A stretch of 43,952 bases of DNA from Chara braunii. Its lineage: Eukaryota; Streptophyta; Charophyceae; Charales; Characeae. The notes beneath the pieces were generated by a model. It was not told the DNA's origin and searched no databases. It was given only the letters and a program-made list of their open reading frames with translations. The first letter of the stretch is position 1. Each line of letters begins with the position of its first letter. Position numbers and translations under genes: made by a program. Below are positions 1-12,400 of this stretch, piece after piece. The stretch covers positions 71,995-115,946 of the forward strand of contig BFEA01000878.1 in assembly GCA_003427395.1 (NCBI GenBank). Reading direction: 5' to 3'.

Positions 1-1070
1 CTCCTCCCCATTTCCTATCCTGGTTCAGTGCTCTCCTTCAAACTGTCCTTCTTAATCGGTAAATAGGTTGCCACATGTAGCCTTACTAAGCGGATTTGCT
101 TATTCTGTGATTATCATGGTCTGTATAATCTCTTGCTGAGACAAAATAATTCCAAAGCTCCTATTGCGCATGTACCGCTGGCCTTGGTTCATTCAATCAT
201 ACATTTTGCCAATGCTAGACCATTATCAGTTTCATAACTCAGCAAGCTTGCTTCCTATTGTCTCGTGCTTTTAGTACTTCAATAGGAAACGACCCTCCCT
301 GATCTTCCTATCCTAGCATACGGTCTCAGGCTGCTTAACCTATGATACCTGCTCAAGGTAGCAATATCAACTGCGGATCAGATGCCATTCCAGTAATATT
401 CCCTCTAGTCTCTAGTCCCTGTGACAGATTTATCAACATCCATTCTTCCATCGATTATACCAATTGGTCAGTTGTAATGAGTGATAAAGAAGCTTATCCA
501 GACGTTGAGCATCCTTCAGAAGTCTAATGTATTCTAAGTTGTCCCAAATTCCTGATTAAGTACTGTCTACTAAGCAATGGCCCCCCGCCCCCCAATCCAC
601 CCCTCCCTCCTTTTTTTTGTTTTTGTTTTTTTGCAAGTAGGGCAGAGATGTAGGTTCACTGAGAAATAAAACACCGTACAAACTTTAGACTGTGAACATG
701 CCCTTAGTGACTTAGACATATATCTGAGCAACTACTATGTAAAGCACATTTTTCTATAAGGATGATGGGTTGACTCACCATCCCCGAGTCTAGTCGTCAC
801 AAGGTCACTTTAGGGCTTTAACAATCTCAGCCCTATAGGCTCTCCATTTGCCAGATTCACAAATATCAGACTAAGTGCGGTCTAAGTCCAGTGCTCCCTT
901 CTACTTGCCTCTTGCCCCAGTACAAAGTTGCATTCAAATTTAGGGAGTCATGGTGTCGGTCTTACTCTATGGTAGAGGTAGACCACAGACCTTCTCTTTC
1001 TCTCGGTAGATCCCTTAATCTCAGCCCGACTATCATAGCGGAGGGGCCAAGACCAATTGTACATCAAGCA
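1..1070. other. no gene seen
   Basis: I see no recognisable coding exon, RNA gene or repeat in this stretch. The open frames are short (about 100 codons or less) and have no family features. There is a C-rich run followed by a T-rich tract around 580-632. Confidence 0.5.
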
Positions 1071-1074
1071 GGAA

Positions 1075-2010
1075 AACGAAGCCAAGTCCTCGTACAAGAA
1101 CAAACACAAATCCGTATTGTTATAAAATGCACAAAATTAAGGCTTCAAAACGCCAAGTTTATCGTCTTTGGGAAACGAGGCATCGACTGTACTCCTTAGC
1201 AAGACTGAGAGGGTTGCCTTCTCTTTCAGCCAACAAAATCCTAGTCTAGTGGTAACCAAGAATCCATGACAAATAGGCTCAGGCAGTAAGTGGAGTGACG
1301 ATAAGTAAATGAAAGTTTTCTTATGGGCAAGAGTAAGTGAGCGATCTTCCCTTCCAACCAAAGGCCTAATGGTAACTGAGCGTCGAGTAACAGATAAGCA
1401 CAGACAACAGGTGAAATGTCTAAGTAAACGAAGCCCCTTCTCCCGCACAGTGCCCGCCGTAACAGATAAGCACAGACAACAGGTGAAATGCCTAAGTAAA
1501 CGAAGCCGTTCTCTTGCATAGCGCCCGCCGTACTTCACCGTTTCAGACCTACTCAACAATGTCAGTTTTACTGCATAGTACGACCGAGCAAACATGTCCT
1601 CCCTTTCTTACGGTAGACTCCTAACCGCGTCCTAAGAAACGAAGTTAAGCCCTCGTACACAAACAAGCACTAAAATCCTTGTAAATGCAGAAATCATGAA
1701 AACACGACTTCAAAGCCCAAGTCTACCATCTTTGCGGAACGAGGCATCGCCTATACTCATGAGCAAGAGTAAGCGAGTTGCCTTTCCTTCCTCCAACCAT
1801 AGCCTAGTCCCGTGGTAACAGATAAGCATAGACAACAAACGAAGTAATGAAATGAAAATGGAAGTTACTCATTAGCAAGAGTAAATGAGTTGTTCTCTCT
1901 TCTTCCCAACCAAAGCCCTAGCCTAGAGGTAACTGATAAGCTCAGACAGCAAGTAAACGAGGAGAAAACGAAGTAAATGAAGTAAAACGGAGCCCTTCCT
2001 TTGCACCTGA
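1075..2010 (+). repeat. diverged direct duplications with nested 72-bp tandem repeat
   Basis: A segment beginning near 1075 recurs, diverged, near 1636. Both copies share a run around 'cctcgtaca', a match to 'ggcttcaaa/gacttcaaa', then 'aacgaggcatcg' and an 'agcaaga' block. A short module (AGCAAGAGTAAGTGAG, a pyrimidine stretch with CCAACCA, then TGGTAAC) appears about four times, near 1200, 1325, 1760 and 1870. Inside this lies an almost exact tandem repeat of 72 bp, 1388-1459 and 1460-1531, starting TAACAGATAAGCACAGACAA. Open frames here follow the repeats and do not look like genes. Basis: seen in sequence. Confidence 0.8.
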
Positions 2011-3339
2011 ATTGAAGCAGTATCCTGATTAGGTTCAAATGAAGAATACTTACCTCAACCCTCGAAATTCGTGCACACGTGCACAGCGAATGTTTGCAAA
2101 AAGAACCCTTCAAGTTACTTACTAAAAACCGTATCGTGTTGGCGCAGGTTCGTGAGCGGAGTCTCCGTCGTCGCTCCGAGCAGCACTCAAGCGCAAAGTT
2201 CCTCGATGGTACCTCCTTCTTTTCTAAATATAGGAAATGTTTTTCCTGTTCCTAATGTGAAAGGAGGTACTGGCGTCGTTTCAAACGAGTTGTAAGGCCT
2301 CCTGGCCCAAGACCTCAAGTAAGGGCCAAGTGCTAACAGACCCTCTCTGGTCTTGCTGCTACTGCAAATGGGCGGAAATTCTCTCGCTACTTATTGACAG
2401 ACACGTGCCCCAATAAGGCTTCTTTGCGTTGGTCCTTTAATATTATTCCCGATAAACAGCCTGTGCCGGCAATCGCAATATTCTTGCAAAAATGAAAAAC
2501 TCGAAAGCTGGGTGATTCGCAGCCAGTTGGGTTGCAATTTTATTTTATTTTTTTTCAAAGTAATATCACTTTCATTGCAGAACAATTGAACCAGGCACCA
2601 CGTCATTCTACCCAGTTCAGCTTACAACCATCAAGTCAGTGACACATGACATACATATTGAACATCATTCCAATCGTCTTGTCGACAGTACTTATGGGAA
2701 AAAAACTACTGTTCTTATCCTTCTACCCTGATGTCCCATAATAGGTTTCATGCTCCAACTAAGACGCTATTTCGGATTACCTCCTGCTGCTAACCTACCT
2801 TCCACCAATACCTTTCACAGCTTGAAAATAGAATACGCACTGGTGTCTTGGAGAGCCAAGTTCAAGATCCAAGTAGGTTTCGCTATCAGCCTGGGCAGGG
2901 ATGGACAGTTTGGGACTAGAGTGCATTGTCCGTGACAACAATTATGATGCGCCCTTTGGACCTCCCTGCCGGCCTGGGCTGTTGGACTGTACAAACAAGG
3001 AAAATAAAGAGCATAAAAAAAAACGGTAGTAAAAAAAAAAAAAACGAGACCTTTTCGTATATCGGTCGGCATGGCCCGCTACTGGTGCACATGCATGGCG
3101 GTGCGGCGCTCATGACCATTTTCTCCATGAGTTTCTCCCTATGCAAGTTTTGATCCCCGTGCAAATTTTGATCACCGTGCGAACTTGCTCCTATGGCAAT
3201 GGCGACCAGGGGAGGCATAGGGAAACACGGGCGCGCATGGGATTGTCGATAGCCAACATGCATGTTCACCATATCCATATCAGAGGCAAGTCGTTCATGC
3301 CTGCGATTGCCTGCGCGCATGTTGTAAACGTTGGTGAAC
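2011..3339. other. no convincing gene
   Basis: The longest candidates (2071-2295 plus, 2916-3362 minus) show no domain or family signature. The second is full of homopolymer-derived Phe/Lys runs from the A tracts at 3016-3045. A small direct repeat (TTTTGATC-CCGTGC) lies at about 3147-3180. Confidence 0.4.
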
Positions 3340-3740
3340 GTTTTGTGCGTTGTCGAGCGCATCAGTCCCGCACGGGGACCCTCTCGGCCACATCACGCAG
3401 GATTTTGGCATTTGAAACGCAATGCGTTTTTGTAGGAGCATTGTCGCTCCGGTCGAGTGCGCCAGCTAAACCTTTCATGAGCTCCTACGACTGGATAGGA
3501 TTTCGCCAAGCATAACTCACCTCCACTTGCGAGAGTTGTTGCCATCCCTGGTGGACGTATCCCCGACGTGCTACCGGTCTACATGCGAGAGTTTTTATAT
3601 GTAGTTCCAAAGGTGCATCGGTTAAGGGTATTTCTCGTTCGTTGTAGCATAGGCGGTACAAACAGTTAACGCCCGAATCGAACCCGTGCGCGAAGCGACA
3701 CTCGATGCGCTGATCTCTGAAGTGCGACGTCGGTCGATTT
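3340..3740 (-). repeat. SINE-like dispersed repeat, copy A
   Basis: This stretch is clearly homologous to 34720-35185 in the same orientation. Shared blocks include GTTGTCGAGCGCATC, CATGTCACGCAGGA-like, a 'gtgcgccaact/gtgcgccagct' block, a TTTTTAWATG block and CGCTGATCTC. Read on the minus strand it starts with a tRNA-like head. A good RNA polymerase III B box (GGTTCGATTC, complement of 3675-3684) follows an A-box-like stretch containing ATCAGCGCATCGAG. The body is about 330 bp and the end is weakly A-rich. The T-arm does not pair well, so this is a tRNA-derived repeat and not a tRNA gene. A tRNA-derived SINE is my inference. Confidence 0.6.
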
Positions 3741-4131
3741 TGACAATCATTTTAACCACACGCTATTCTTTTTAAAAATCTTGAATTGGAATACAGCTCG
3801 TTCTTAGTGTTTTTTTCATCAATTCTTTAATTGTTACAGTACACGACATTAACGGTTAACAACAAACCCCACATTTCAGTCCCAAGTTAACCCCCTCAAC
3901 CCTGAAAAGTGTATTGGAAATTAATTTTTTTATTTTTTTATTTCTTTATTTTTTGTCAAGTTTTGTGTGTGTCAAGTTTCGTGTTAGTTGGGGTCTTGGA
4001 GTTCACTGTTCTGGTCGGCCCTGAAATCTTGAAAACTGAAAATCCCCTCTCACGATCCTCACACCAATCCAATGCACCGTCCAACCTCCAACGATGTTGC
4101 ACCTCCGATCTTCAAAGATTCATTGCTTTGC
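3741..4131. other. no gene seen, T-rich
   Basis: AT-rich stretch between the SINE-like repeat and the hAT fragment. It contains a run of ATTTTTTTATT-type sequence near 3924-3955. No coding or RNA signal was recognised. Confidence 0.4.
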
Positions 4132-4704
4132 TTAAAACGCGTACAAGGAGTCAACACACTCTTGATACAGTGGTGTCTCCCGAGCCCCCATAAGATGCTC
4201 CACAACACCCCGAAATCGGGTCATCAATGTCGGATTGTTGAACACTCCTCTGTCATGCAACACGGGGTCTAAGAGTCTAGCAGCTGCATGCATTGGGATG
4301 AGGATCAGATCCATCCTGTTCAACACGACCCTCAGCACTTCAATACGCTTTCCCTCCATTAACGGAGTTGCAGCAACACAATTTTTTAGCGTCACTTGTT
4401 GGGTCATAAACATGTAAGATACAGTGCACATCATGATCATCCGCAATATCGAGTACTTCCCCTGTATCAAATTGAACATCATTCGAACATCAATCCAACA
4501 ACGTGTAAATAGCACCAAGCTCTCCACGAGGAGCACCTTGTCCCGAATGACGTACAACCACTGCATCTCCCCCCATTCCATGTTGTTCACTGTGTCTTTC
4601 ACTTGCGTCTCTTTCTCCTTCAAGCGCTCGAGCATAATAAAGTTCGTCCAAAATCTCGTTGCATTCGGCATCCTCAGAATAGTTTCCTCATTCCCATAAA
4701 GCAT
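4132..4704 (-). pseudogene. hAT-superfamily transposase fragment (DUF659/hAT C-terminal type)
   Basis: An uninterrupted 190-codon frame resembles the central to C-terminal part of plant hAT transposases. Near the start is the family-like stretch N-A-T-R-F-x-T-N-F-I-M-L-E-R-L. Near residue 145 is P-M-H-A-A-A-R-L-L-D-P, matching the 'PLHAA..L.NP' block that follows the RW/W-D segment in this family. In between is the region usually reading 'VLR.VDGD.P.MG', here degraded (L-K-N-C-V-A-A-T-P-L-M-E-G). Full hAT transposases run to roughly 600-700 residues with a BED zinc finger and a C-terminal dimerisation domain, and I find neither. The sequence just upstream on the minus strand (4705-4900) may continue the family in other frames, with stops. 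No terminal inverted repeats or 8-bp target duplication were found. Family placement rests on remembered motifs. Confidence 0.6.
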
Positions 4705-4908
4705 TTCTCACAGATCGATGTGAATCCAAAAGAACTTAACGACTTTGTTCCCATCATCCTCCCAAACTCATGGAGGAACAAGTTCATACAGTGGGCAGTC
4801 ACTAGATCCAATAGATATGAGCAAGCACTCGTCACAAGACCCATCGTCATCAATGAGTTGTCTCTCCCACGGTTTGAAGGTAAGGGTCATCGTAAAAGGA
4901 GCGATATA

Positions 4909-4919
4909 GTGTGTGTGTG

Positions 4920-4979
<60 letters not shown>
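4909..4979 (+). repeat. (GT)n microsatellite
   Basis: About 35 GT units, interrupted once by GCAT at 4919-4922. The long Val-Cys or His-Thr frames over it are artefacts. Confidence 0.95.
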
Positions 4980-4980
<1 letters not shown>

Positions 4981-4984
4981 ATGT

Positions 4985-5460
4985 TTGTAGAAAAATCGTG
5001 AATGATGTTTCAAGTCACGACGGCCGAACTTGAAACATACCCCCAGAAGTAGATGACGAACACTCACACACAGATATATAAAACAAAGACTCACACAAAA
5101 CATATGTTCAAACAATTGATGGAGAACCAGATGAATCACCGGATGAAGATAATGAGAAAGCAAAAACAATGAATCGAAGAATAACTCTCTCTCTCTCTCT
5201 CTCTCCCGAGCGCACGCGCGTGCTTGTAGGAAAACCACCAACGTTGCCACAAGTCACAGTGGTCGCGACTTGCAACTCGCGCCCTAAGCGAATGACAAAT
5301 ACTTGCACACACAAATATATAAAACGGAAACACACAGAAAGACATTCCAAAGATACACACACACGCGCAAAACATATGATCGAACGATAGATGGACAACC
5401 AGATGAATCAACAGAAGGACATAATGCGAAAACAATGAATAAAAGACGAATGAAACAAGT
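4985..5460 (+). repeat. diverged tandem duplication of about 230 bp
   Basis: 4985-5184 and 5228-5460 share the same order of blocks: CAAGTCAC, a GAACACTC/AATACTTG-CACACA block, ATATATAAAAC, CACACAAAACATATG, then GATGGA-AACCAGATGAATCA and AAAACAATGAAT. A CT microsatellite (5185-5206) separates the copies. No gene is seen. Confidence 0.75.
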
Positions 5461-5469
5461 ATAAACCAC

Positions 5470-6190
5470 CTAGAGATAACCCGTTGTGTCCCCCCAATTG
5501 GCATTAAAAGGCAGTCTCTGCTGATGTTCATAGGGGGATGGGTACTCAGGGAGGCACAATGACTGGCCACTCAGATGATGCTCGGTCCCTCTGCTACCGG
5601 TTGTACCCTGGCCAGTGCCCCCCAGTAGGGGATCCCTGAAGGCTATCAGGCCACCCTAAGGCTATCCAGCCACCCTGGGCTTAAAAGGCCACCGTTGTCA
5701 AATTAGACACAAGATTGAATTTACCTAGGCTGGTTGGTCCGATTAGAATACCTCAAGGCCATCACCCCTAAAAAAAAATAAAAAAAATAAAAAAATAAAA
5801 TAAATAAAAATTACAACGAAGGAAATGATAAGAAAGGGGAAAATGAAACACCGTTCGTAGGGTGAAAGGTACGATAAAAGGCACTAATGATTAATAGGTG
5901 GTGTCATTTTCTGCAAACTTTTCAGCGAAACTGAGATATATAATATTTCCCTGATTTTTTTATTTTATTTTTTTATATGCATGTGCTGTTGGGTATTTTT
6001 GTATTTAGTTTCGACGTACTTGGAACAGTAACGAAAAAGTTGGCAAAAATACCGATTTCAAAGAACACTTTAGCGAACTCCGAAAGCTACTCCGAATAGG
6101 GTTTTATAGTGCTTTTGAGTTTTTTTTCTTTTTCCACCTATTTCGGTTTTTTTTTTATGTTCGTATTATACCACTAGCACCTTTCCCGCG
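5470..6190. other. no gene; contains a motif shared with the retroelement tail
   Basis: Mostly AT-rich with A and T tracts at 5768-5815 and 5950-5985. The block at about 5889-5965 (GGTGG-TGTCATTTTC, AGCGAAACTGA, ATATTTCCCTGA) matches 34635-34690, directly after the RT-Josephin-RING frame. It may be a remnant of that element's 3' end. Confidence 0.45.
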
Positions 6191-6194
6191 TGCG

Positions 6195-6335
6195 AAAACA
6201 GGGAAAACTGGCTGTTTTCCCAATCGCCTGAATTTTCGGAGGCCGGCCACGACGACGACTGCTGTTGATAAATCTGATCGGCAGCCGTCGTTTCATTTCG
6301 GCCTCCGAAACGGTCGGAGGCCCACCGGAGGCCCG
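6195..6335 (+). repeat. hairpin-bearing dispersed repeat, copy 1
   Basis: Contains a near-perfect hairpin GGGAAAACTGGCTGTTTTCCC followed by CTGAATTTTCGGAGGCC and several CCTCCGA/TCGGAGG inverted blocks. A related sequence lies at about 18900-18985. No coding potential is seen. Confidence 0.6.
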
Positions 6336-6339
6336 CTAT

Positions 6340-8600
6340 TTTCAAAGCGGCAAAGGTACTAGTGGTTTATGAGCCTGCAATTTTTGTTCCCAAATTTTCG
6401 ATGACGTTATGATTCGACGAACCCCCCCATATTTTCGGCCTTCCATTAACCTTCTCACACCATTCTCATAAATACGCATACCTCACCGTCCACCGTCCCC
6501 ATCACAGGTTATACGGGGGGCAGGGAAAAAGGGGGGGCAGGACACAGGATGAAGAAAGCGGACGGGGATTGCGCCTTTCTGTTTGTGAGTTGTCAAATTA
6601 ACTACAGACTGAAAAAAAGCATGATTGTGCCAGACTGTTCCATAAACTTTCACCAACTCATCAAGAGGTTGAACCGGACAGTCTGCCCCGAATTCATTTG
6701 ACTGATGGTCGACTTTACTCACACCAATGTTACAAACTGTCAGGCCACAAGTTTCGACCCCTATCCCTTTTGATGATGCCAGAAGCCGTTTTGATATACG
6801 ATTTTACCTTGTCCATTTTATTTCTTATTTTTGGGGCAACCGTTTGGACAAGAACAGCAGTAAGTCTGAGGAACTAATCTGTCACACTCATAAAACCCAC
6901 TCTACCCTATGTGTGTGTGTGTTGCCGTATTCACTATATGACCGTTCCATACTGACCAATTCATCAGGATGTGTATGTGTGTATGTTAGCGTCATTTCCC
7001 CCCCTTCCCCCGGTGTCCATCCCCTCCCCGTAGCCAACCGCGGAAACGGGATAAAAAAAGAGGCGGCCAGCCAGTCGCTAAAAGGAGAGAAGATTGTGTA
7101 GAAATATGTCCAATCCTTTCTTTGTCACTCATTCCGTCCCTGTAATGACAAGAACATAGCCTGTTCAAGTATGGACATAGCAGACAGTGGGGGACGTCTG
7201 TAGCTGGCGGTATGATCACCCCGCGGAGGACTTTGTGATGGCTGTTCGTCAGTGGGCGTGTGACGACGGTCACTCAGCATTCTCGTGTTACCGGTTTACC
7301 CAAGGAATGAAACGACAGCATATACACAACGGCATAGAGGAAGCGCGTGAAGAAACTTTATGAGCCGTACGGCTCGTGGAGTTTTTTCCGTACGATGATC
7401 GGGCGTTTTCAATTGACACTCCTTTAACACGACACTTCGGCCTCAAAGGTTCGGAAACTTGGCGCGGAGGGCATTCTCAGGCTCAGCTTCAATAGCAAGA
7501 CGAGGTACTCGAGGTCTAAGACTCCGCATCGATCCAGGTCGTTATATGCAGGCCTGACACCTCCAATTTTATATTTATTACATGGTTTGGACGATCCATG
7601 CCATGGGACAATAGGCCCAATCATGGGCCAGATCAAAGATTTGTTTCATTAGCATTTTTTGGTAGTGTTAAGGACCTCGTGGACGAGTCCATGGATTTCC
7701 CAACTGATCTGTTTGAGCGTCTGTTCCGTGTGTGGAGAGAGAGAGAGAGAGAGAGACATCCAAGGAGGTAGACCTGGTAGCGATGTAGAGAGAGGAGTTA
7801 AGGAACGTTTGCGCTTCATCAGTAATTTCAGGGTGTGCACGGTGCGGTTACCGTTTGGACTTGATCAGCATTCGTAGGAGCGTGCATGGTGGGGTTCGAA
7901 CTCGCGTGCGTCTGTCTCTACGATATTCTCACTTTCGAGAGAGGAAGAGTTACGGCACGCTCAGGCATGTGATCAGTGTTTGTAGGGACGTGCACGGTTG
8001 GGGTCTCAACTCGTTTCTCACTAATTGACAGTAATCTGGACAACAGTGGTCGCTCCTTGTTTTCTCATCGCCTTTCTTCTTATGTACAGCTGCGTACGGA
8101 TTGTTGAGCACCACGTGATACAGAAGCGTGTCATTCTTTTTCATGTACTTTCAGGGGTTTCAACATGGATCTCTCTTTCCAGACTACGTCACGGGTGTAC
8201 CAACTGAGCTAAGCCCATTGAGCTTCCGATTCACTTTTATATTACTGAAGGGGCGTCAAGGACTATTGTCGGTCACTGTCAATGCTAGATTGTCTTCTCA
8301 TGAGGTAGTTTTCACGGGATATTACTCGCTTCAGTCCATCTCGCGCATTTGTCTTCCAACGCTATGTGCCATCACTACCTGTCACACTCCCAGAGAACAG
8401 CCATTCCGTTATAATTAAAATTGACTTTTCATAAAACTCTTTCACAAAAGTGGAATTCCAAAAGAACCCCAATATTACTATCTGATGTACCAAGTACCAT
8501 CGTCATACATCCAAGGGTCTAGAAAAATAGGAAAAATCTTCCAGGTGCATCAGATGGTCTGGGGTCCGCAGTATGATGGACCATCAATGTTTCGTTAAAA
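6340..8600. other. no gene seen
   Basis: No domain or splice-linked exon could be recognised. Notable items are a perfect 14-bp palindrome GAGCCGTACGGCTC at 7362-7375, a (GA)n run at 7735-7756, and short GTGTGTGT runs near 6910 and 6975. The open frames here are 60-124 codons with no family features. Confidence 0.4.
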
Positions 8601-8618
8601 TTAAAAAATATACGACGG

Positions 8619-8622
<4 letters not shown>

Positions 8623-8675
<53 letters not shown>

Positions 8676-8720
8676 ATACGCACACACACACACACACACA
8701 CGCACACACACGCACACACA
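8623..8720 (+). repeat. (CT)n followed by (CA)n microsatellite
   Basis: CT units at 8623-8650 run straight into CA units at 8651-8720, with a few CG interruptions. Confidence 0.95.
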
Positions 8721-8802
8721 CTGCCCTTCGTTTAGATAGGTCTGTGCCAATTGCAATTTAATTCGACTGCGCCGTGTTCCACCTTTAACTCATCTGCGAT
8801 CC

Positions 8803-9052
8803 GTCTGCTGGGTATGTTGCTTTACACATCCGTTCTGCCATGTTCTTACTCCATAGCAGCCTGCTGCATCTCTTTATTCACCGCTCTTCAGACAGTCACC
8901 ATGTAGTAATACGAAGTTGCTTTCGTGATTCGTCTGCGTTCATCTTCAACAATCTCCCACTCCCAATTCATCGTATGCTGGGTTTAATTGCTCAACGCAT
9001 CTGGTCTGCCGTGTTCTTGCTCCACAGAGGGCTGTTGTGTGATACTCTTTGA
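8803..9052 (+). repeat. diverged direct repeat of about 75 bp
   Basis: 8805-8875 and 8979-9052 match in order: GCTGGGT, TTGCT, CGCATCTGGTCTGCC versus CACATCCGTTCTGCC, GTGTTCTTGCTCCA versus ATGTTCTTACTCCA, and a closing CTCTTT. The spacing is about 174 bp. Confidence 0.65.
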
Positions 9053-9397
9053 AGGATGAGAGCAAGGTACCGTGAACTTCCAATGCGGCATGCATGCAAT
9101 TCGTTCACAATCCGTTTCACTGTCGTGAATGATGAGAGCAATCGTCTCCACCTCAGCGAACTCGCAAAGAACGTTTCTGTACGTGGGACGCCGGATCCGA
9201 TTTCCAGCAGGTGCACACCCCAATAGACTGGAGCCATCAGCCACGCTGCTGGAAAGGGGGCACATATCAACGCCCCTAGCAGCCCCGACGGGTGTTAAAT
9301 TGAAACGAAAAAGAAAAAGAACAGAAAAACGATATTCCCGCAACCACCAAGCCCAAAAAAAAGAAAAAAAAAGGTAGGCAGACTACGAAGCTGTGTG

Positions 9398-9438
9398 ACG
9401 TTTAAATGGACTACGTCTAATGGACTGTCCATTTAAAC
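9398..9438. repeat. perfect 13-bp inverted repeat
   Basis: Arms 9398-9410 (CGTTTAAATGGAC) and 9426-9438 (GTCCATTTAAACG) are exact reverse complements around a 15-nt loop. It could be a cruciform or the end of a small foldback element. Confidence 0.85.
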
Positions 9439-9439
9439 G

Positions 9440-12400
9440 AAGAATCTTAGATGTAAGCCCCGGGTGATATCGTGGAGAATGATAGCTGACTAAGCGAAGA
9501 AGCAGCATTACGAGGATGAGATGATGGAATCAGGAAGCACAGAGGAAGAATTTATTGCTCAGTACGGTGAGTCTAACAACGATTGCACCGCTTCTTCTTA
9601 GACCTTGCACGTCCACTGAAGTGCATCTATAGCACAACTGAAGAACCCCGACATCCAGCTAAGAAGAAAGTGACATAAAAGATTCTATTTGCTGGGATTA
9701 CTGGCTATAACCGAACACACAAGGTGCGTTGAATGGACTGAAATAACAGAGATGGTTACACAGAACCTGCACCGATTCCCATATGGGTGGACCACGACGA
9801 CAACAGCAGTTCGTCATGCGCAACACCAACAGGCAGCGACTGTGGCATGAGTGATGACAGATTACGTTTCAGAGATCCACTATCCCGCGCGCGTCCAGGT
9901 CAAAGTTAGTTCTCATTGACAACACTGTTCCATTAGTGATCACCAGACTTGCGTCGCAAATCAGAAGAAATTAGAACACAGAGACGGAGACACGTGCAAC
10001 ACAGAGGCGGAGACACGCACAGAAAGGGCGGACGAAAGGTGACCCGAAGACAGCCTGAAAGAGAGAGACAGACACCACAGAGAGAGAGAGGGAGAAGGAG
10101 AGGGAGATGTCATATCTCCGGAACGTCAGATAATGACCAAGCCAAACTACGAGGGACTGACCGTGGGTAGCTCGAGTACATCTTTACACACGATAACCCA
10201 GCAGAGGCCCACAGGACCGTCCGGAAGGGCGAGTGATAGGGCGTCGCTCCACTACTCTCGACATGCGCAAAAGATAAAAAATAATAGCGGTGCATCTTTC
10301 CTCACGTTCTAGCGGAAGATTCACTCTCGTTATACACATTTCGAGAGTAGTGGAGCGAGGCCCGAAGACAGCATCAGCCGAAAGAGTTCTAGAGAGAGGG
10401 GAATAGATGCAGAACCACTAGAAGAGACGATTACGGGCAGTCATGTCCCTTGAGCCGACTTCAGTTTCCTTCTGTGACACAAGCCTGGTTCAAATTCGGC
10501 TCCAATGTTTTCATGCTGTGACATGTGCACGTCATCCACTGCCAGAGCCAAAAACAGTGCTCAAATGAATGCATGAGCGTTTTCGTCGGCTTTCTGGCTT
10601 TCGCTGTCCCAGGAGAGCTTGGTGCAGTAGGGTAGAGCAGGTGGTTGGGCGAAAACCCTCCGAAACTACCGGATTGGTGGAGGGGTTCCTGTAGAGATTG
10701 GTGGTAGCCTAGAGTTAGCAATAAATACCGCCGACGAAATGGTCGGCTTCACAAGCACCAAACACGCAATCCTAAAAGATTGTTGGAACAGACCTTCAAG
10801 AGGGAGTATGTTTGTGTATGCGCTTGTGAGACAGATAGGGAAATAAGATGCACGGACTTCCTCCACGTGATGTGTCCTATGCGCTTGGCTGTGATCAGTG
10901 TGGGGCATTATGACTGTGGACCGGAGAAGAAAACCAAGCTCAACCAGGAGAAATCCATGCCCATCTGCGCACCTCTCTCTCTCTCTCTCCCTTGGATCTA
11001 TTTCCAACGTCAGGCAGAGGTAGTTGAAGCTCATTAAACGAATGTCAGGCAAAGGCAGCTGATGCTACATTAGGGAACGTTTCATGAGTAGAAGCTGCAA
11101 CGACGTGCTTGGAGGGTGGAGAGAGAGAGCGAGGGGAGTAGAGGGAGAGGCGTAAGCAGGAATTCGGAAGGAGCGCGCAACAAATAGACCTTTCAGGAGA
11201 GCTTGCGACGAGTTGGAGCAATGACGGGGTTCATCGGAAAGCCACGTATCTCCTCGCTCTCTTTGTGTATACTGCAGGCGATGATCGAAATTGACCCAAT
11301 CATCACTGTGAATAAATTCCAGATCTTCGCATCTTGTTCTCTTTTTTCCCTCCATAATTTTAATTTTCTATTTAGGCTATGACCTCGACGCTCGTTCATC
11401 TACTCGATAGGTTGAAAAATAGCACCGAAGACTACCGAAGCAGACATTATTCGATGAAGACATTATTCTTCTGCATCGAATACAATATGTCGGCTGCAAC
11501 CCCGTTAATCGGCATCGTAGACACGGGTTGACGACCGGATGGATTGACCGCAAACATTCACTCCAATGTTTGTTTAACTACCGTTTTTAGTAGAGATTTG
11601 CTCAAACGTTTTAACATAGGCGACTACCGAAGCAGAAGTTTTCATTTCGTCGTTCTCAATGACGTGTGCAATTTGGCTTGCCACCTCCCCCATCCTTCTC
11701 CTTCACAGCAAAGGAGGAAAACGAGGTCCCACTCAAAATTTATCTAGTATATGATATCGCTTGGCGTTCCGATTTGAAATATCCGACGTGGATTTCGATT
11801 TCACAAACATCTGAGGCAAGGTCCAACTTGCACACCTTTTGTTGCCAGATACACTTGTTTGATTCTCGTTTCGTCGCAAGATACATTCAGGGCAGACGAC
11901 ACAATGGGCAAGTCCCAATTGCAAAGGACGTACGCACCAAGACTACAAACCCATCATCCGCCGGTCACACGGAACCTCCTACACCATGTGCGTCATCCTC
12001 GAGCCCAGCATGAATGAGCCAATGAACAGGGCTAGTAGAGTCCACAACAACCCCCCTGCTTCATAGGCTTGTTCTCATATTGCCCAAGCATGCCACCCCT
12101 TGGCAACAATAGGACGCCTTTTTTTTCTGCGGACATCGATCGCAAAGCGAGTCCCTTCGTTAGGACAAATCGAGTACTTTATCGTCTAAGGGATACCGAT
12201 TATGCATCATCATGCACACACACACACACACACACCACACACAAGCACAACCACACAAACACAGATACAAACACAAAAGGTCGACCGGAACGGTCTGTCA
12301 CATTCAGGCTTTTGCTTGGAGAGTCGTGTATAGCGAAGATGGCAACACACAAACACAAATTCGCAGGTAGAACACGCGTGCTACAACACCCTAAAATTGT

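Noticed and set aside
3660-3725. tRNA gene on the minus strand
   Set aside because: The B box is good, but the T-arm and acceptor stem do not pair. Better explained as a SINE head.
4768-5250. Long minus-strand frame with a His-Thr run
   Set aside because: It runs through the (GT)n microsatellite, and the rest shows no domain. Only the part below 4768 may relate to the hAT fragment.
7362-7400. GAGCCGTACGGCTC resembling group II intron domain V
   Set aside because: Domain V needs GAGCCGTA, a GAAA-type loop and a pairing TACGGTTC in fixed order. Here the palindrome closes on itself and the rest does not fit.
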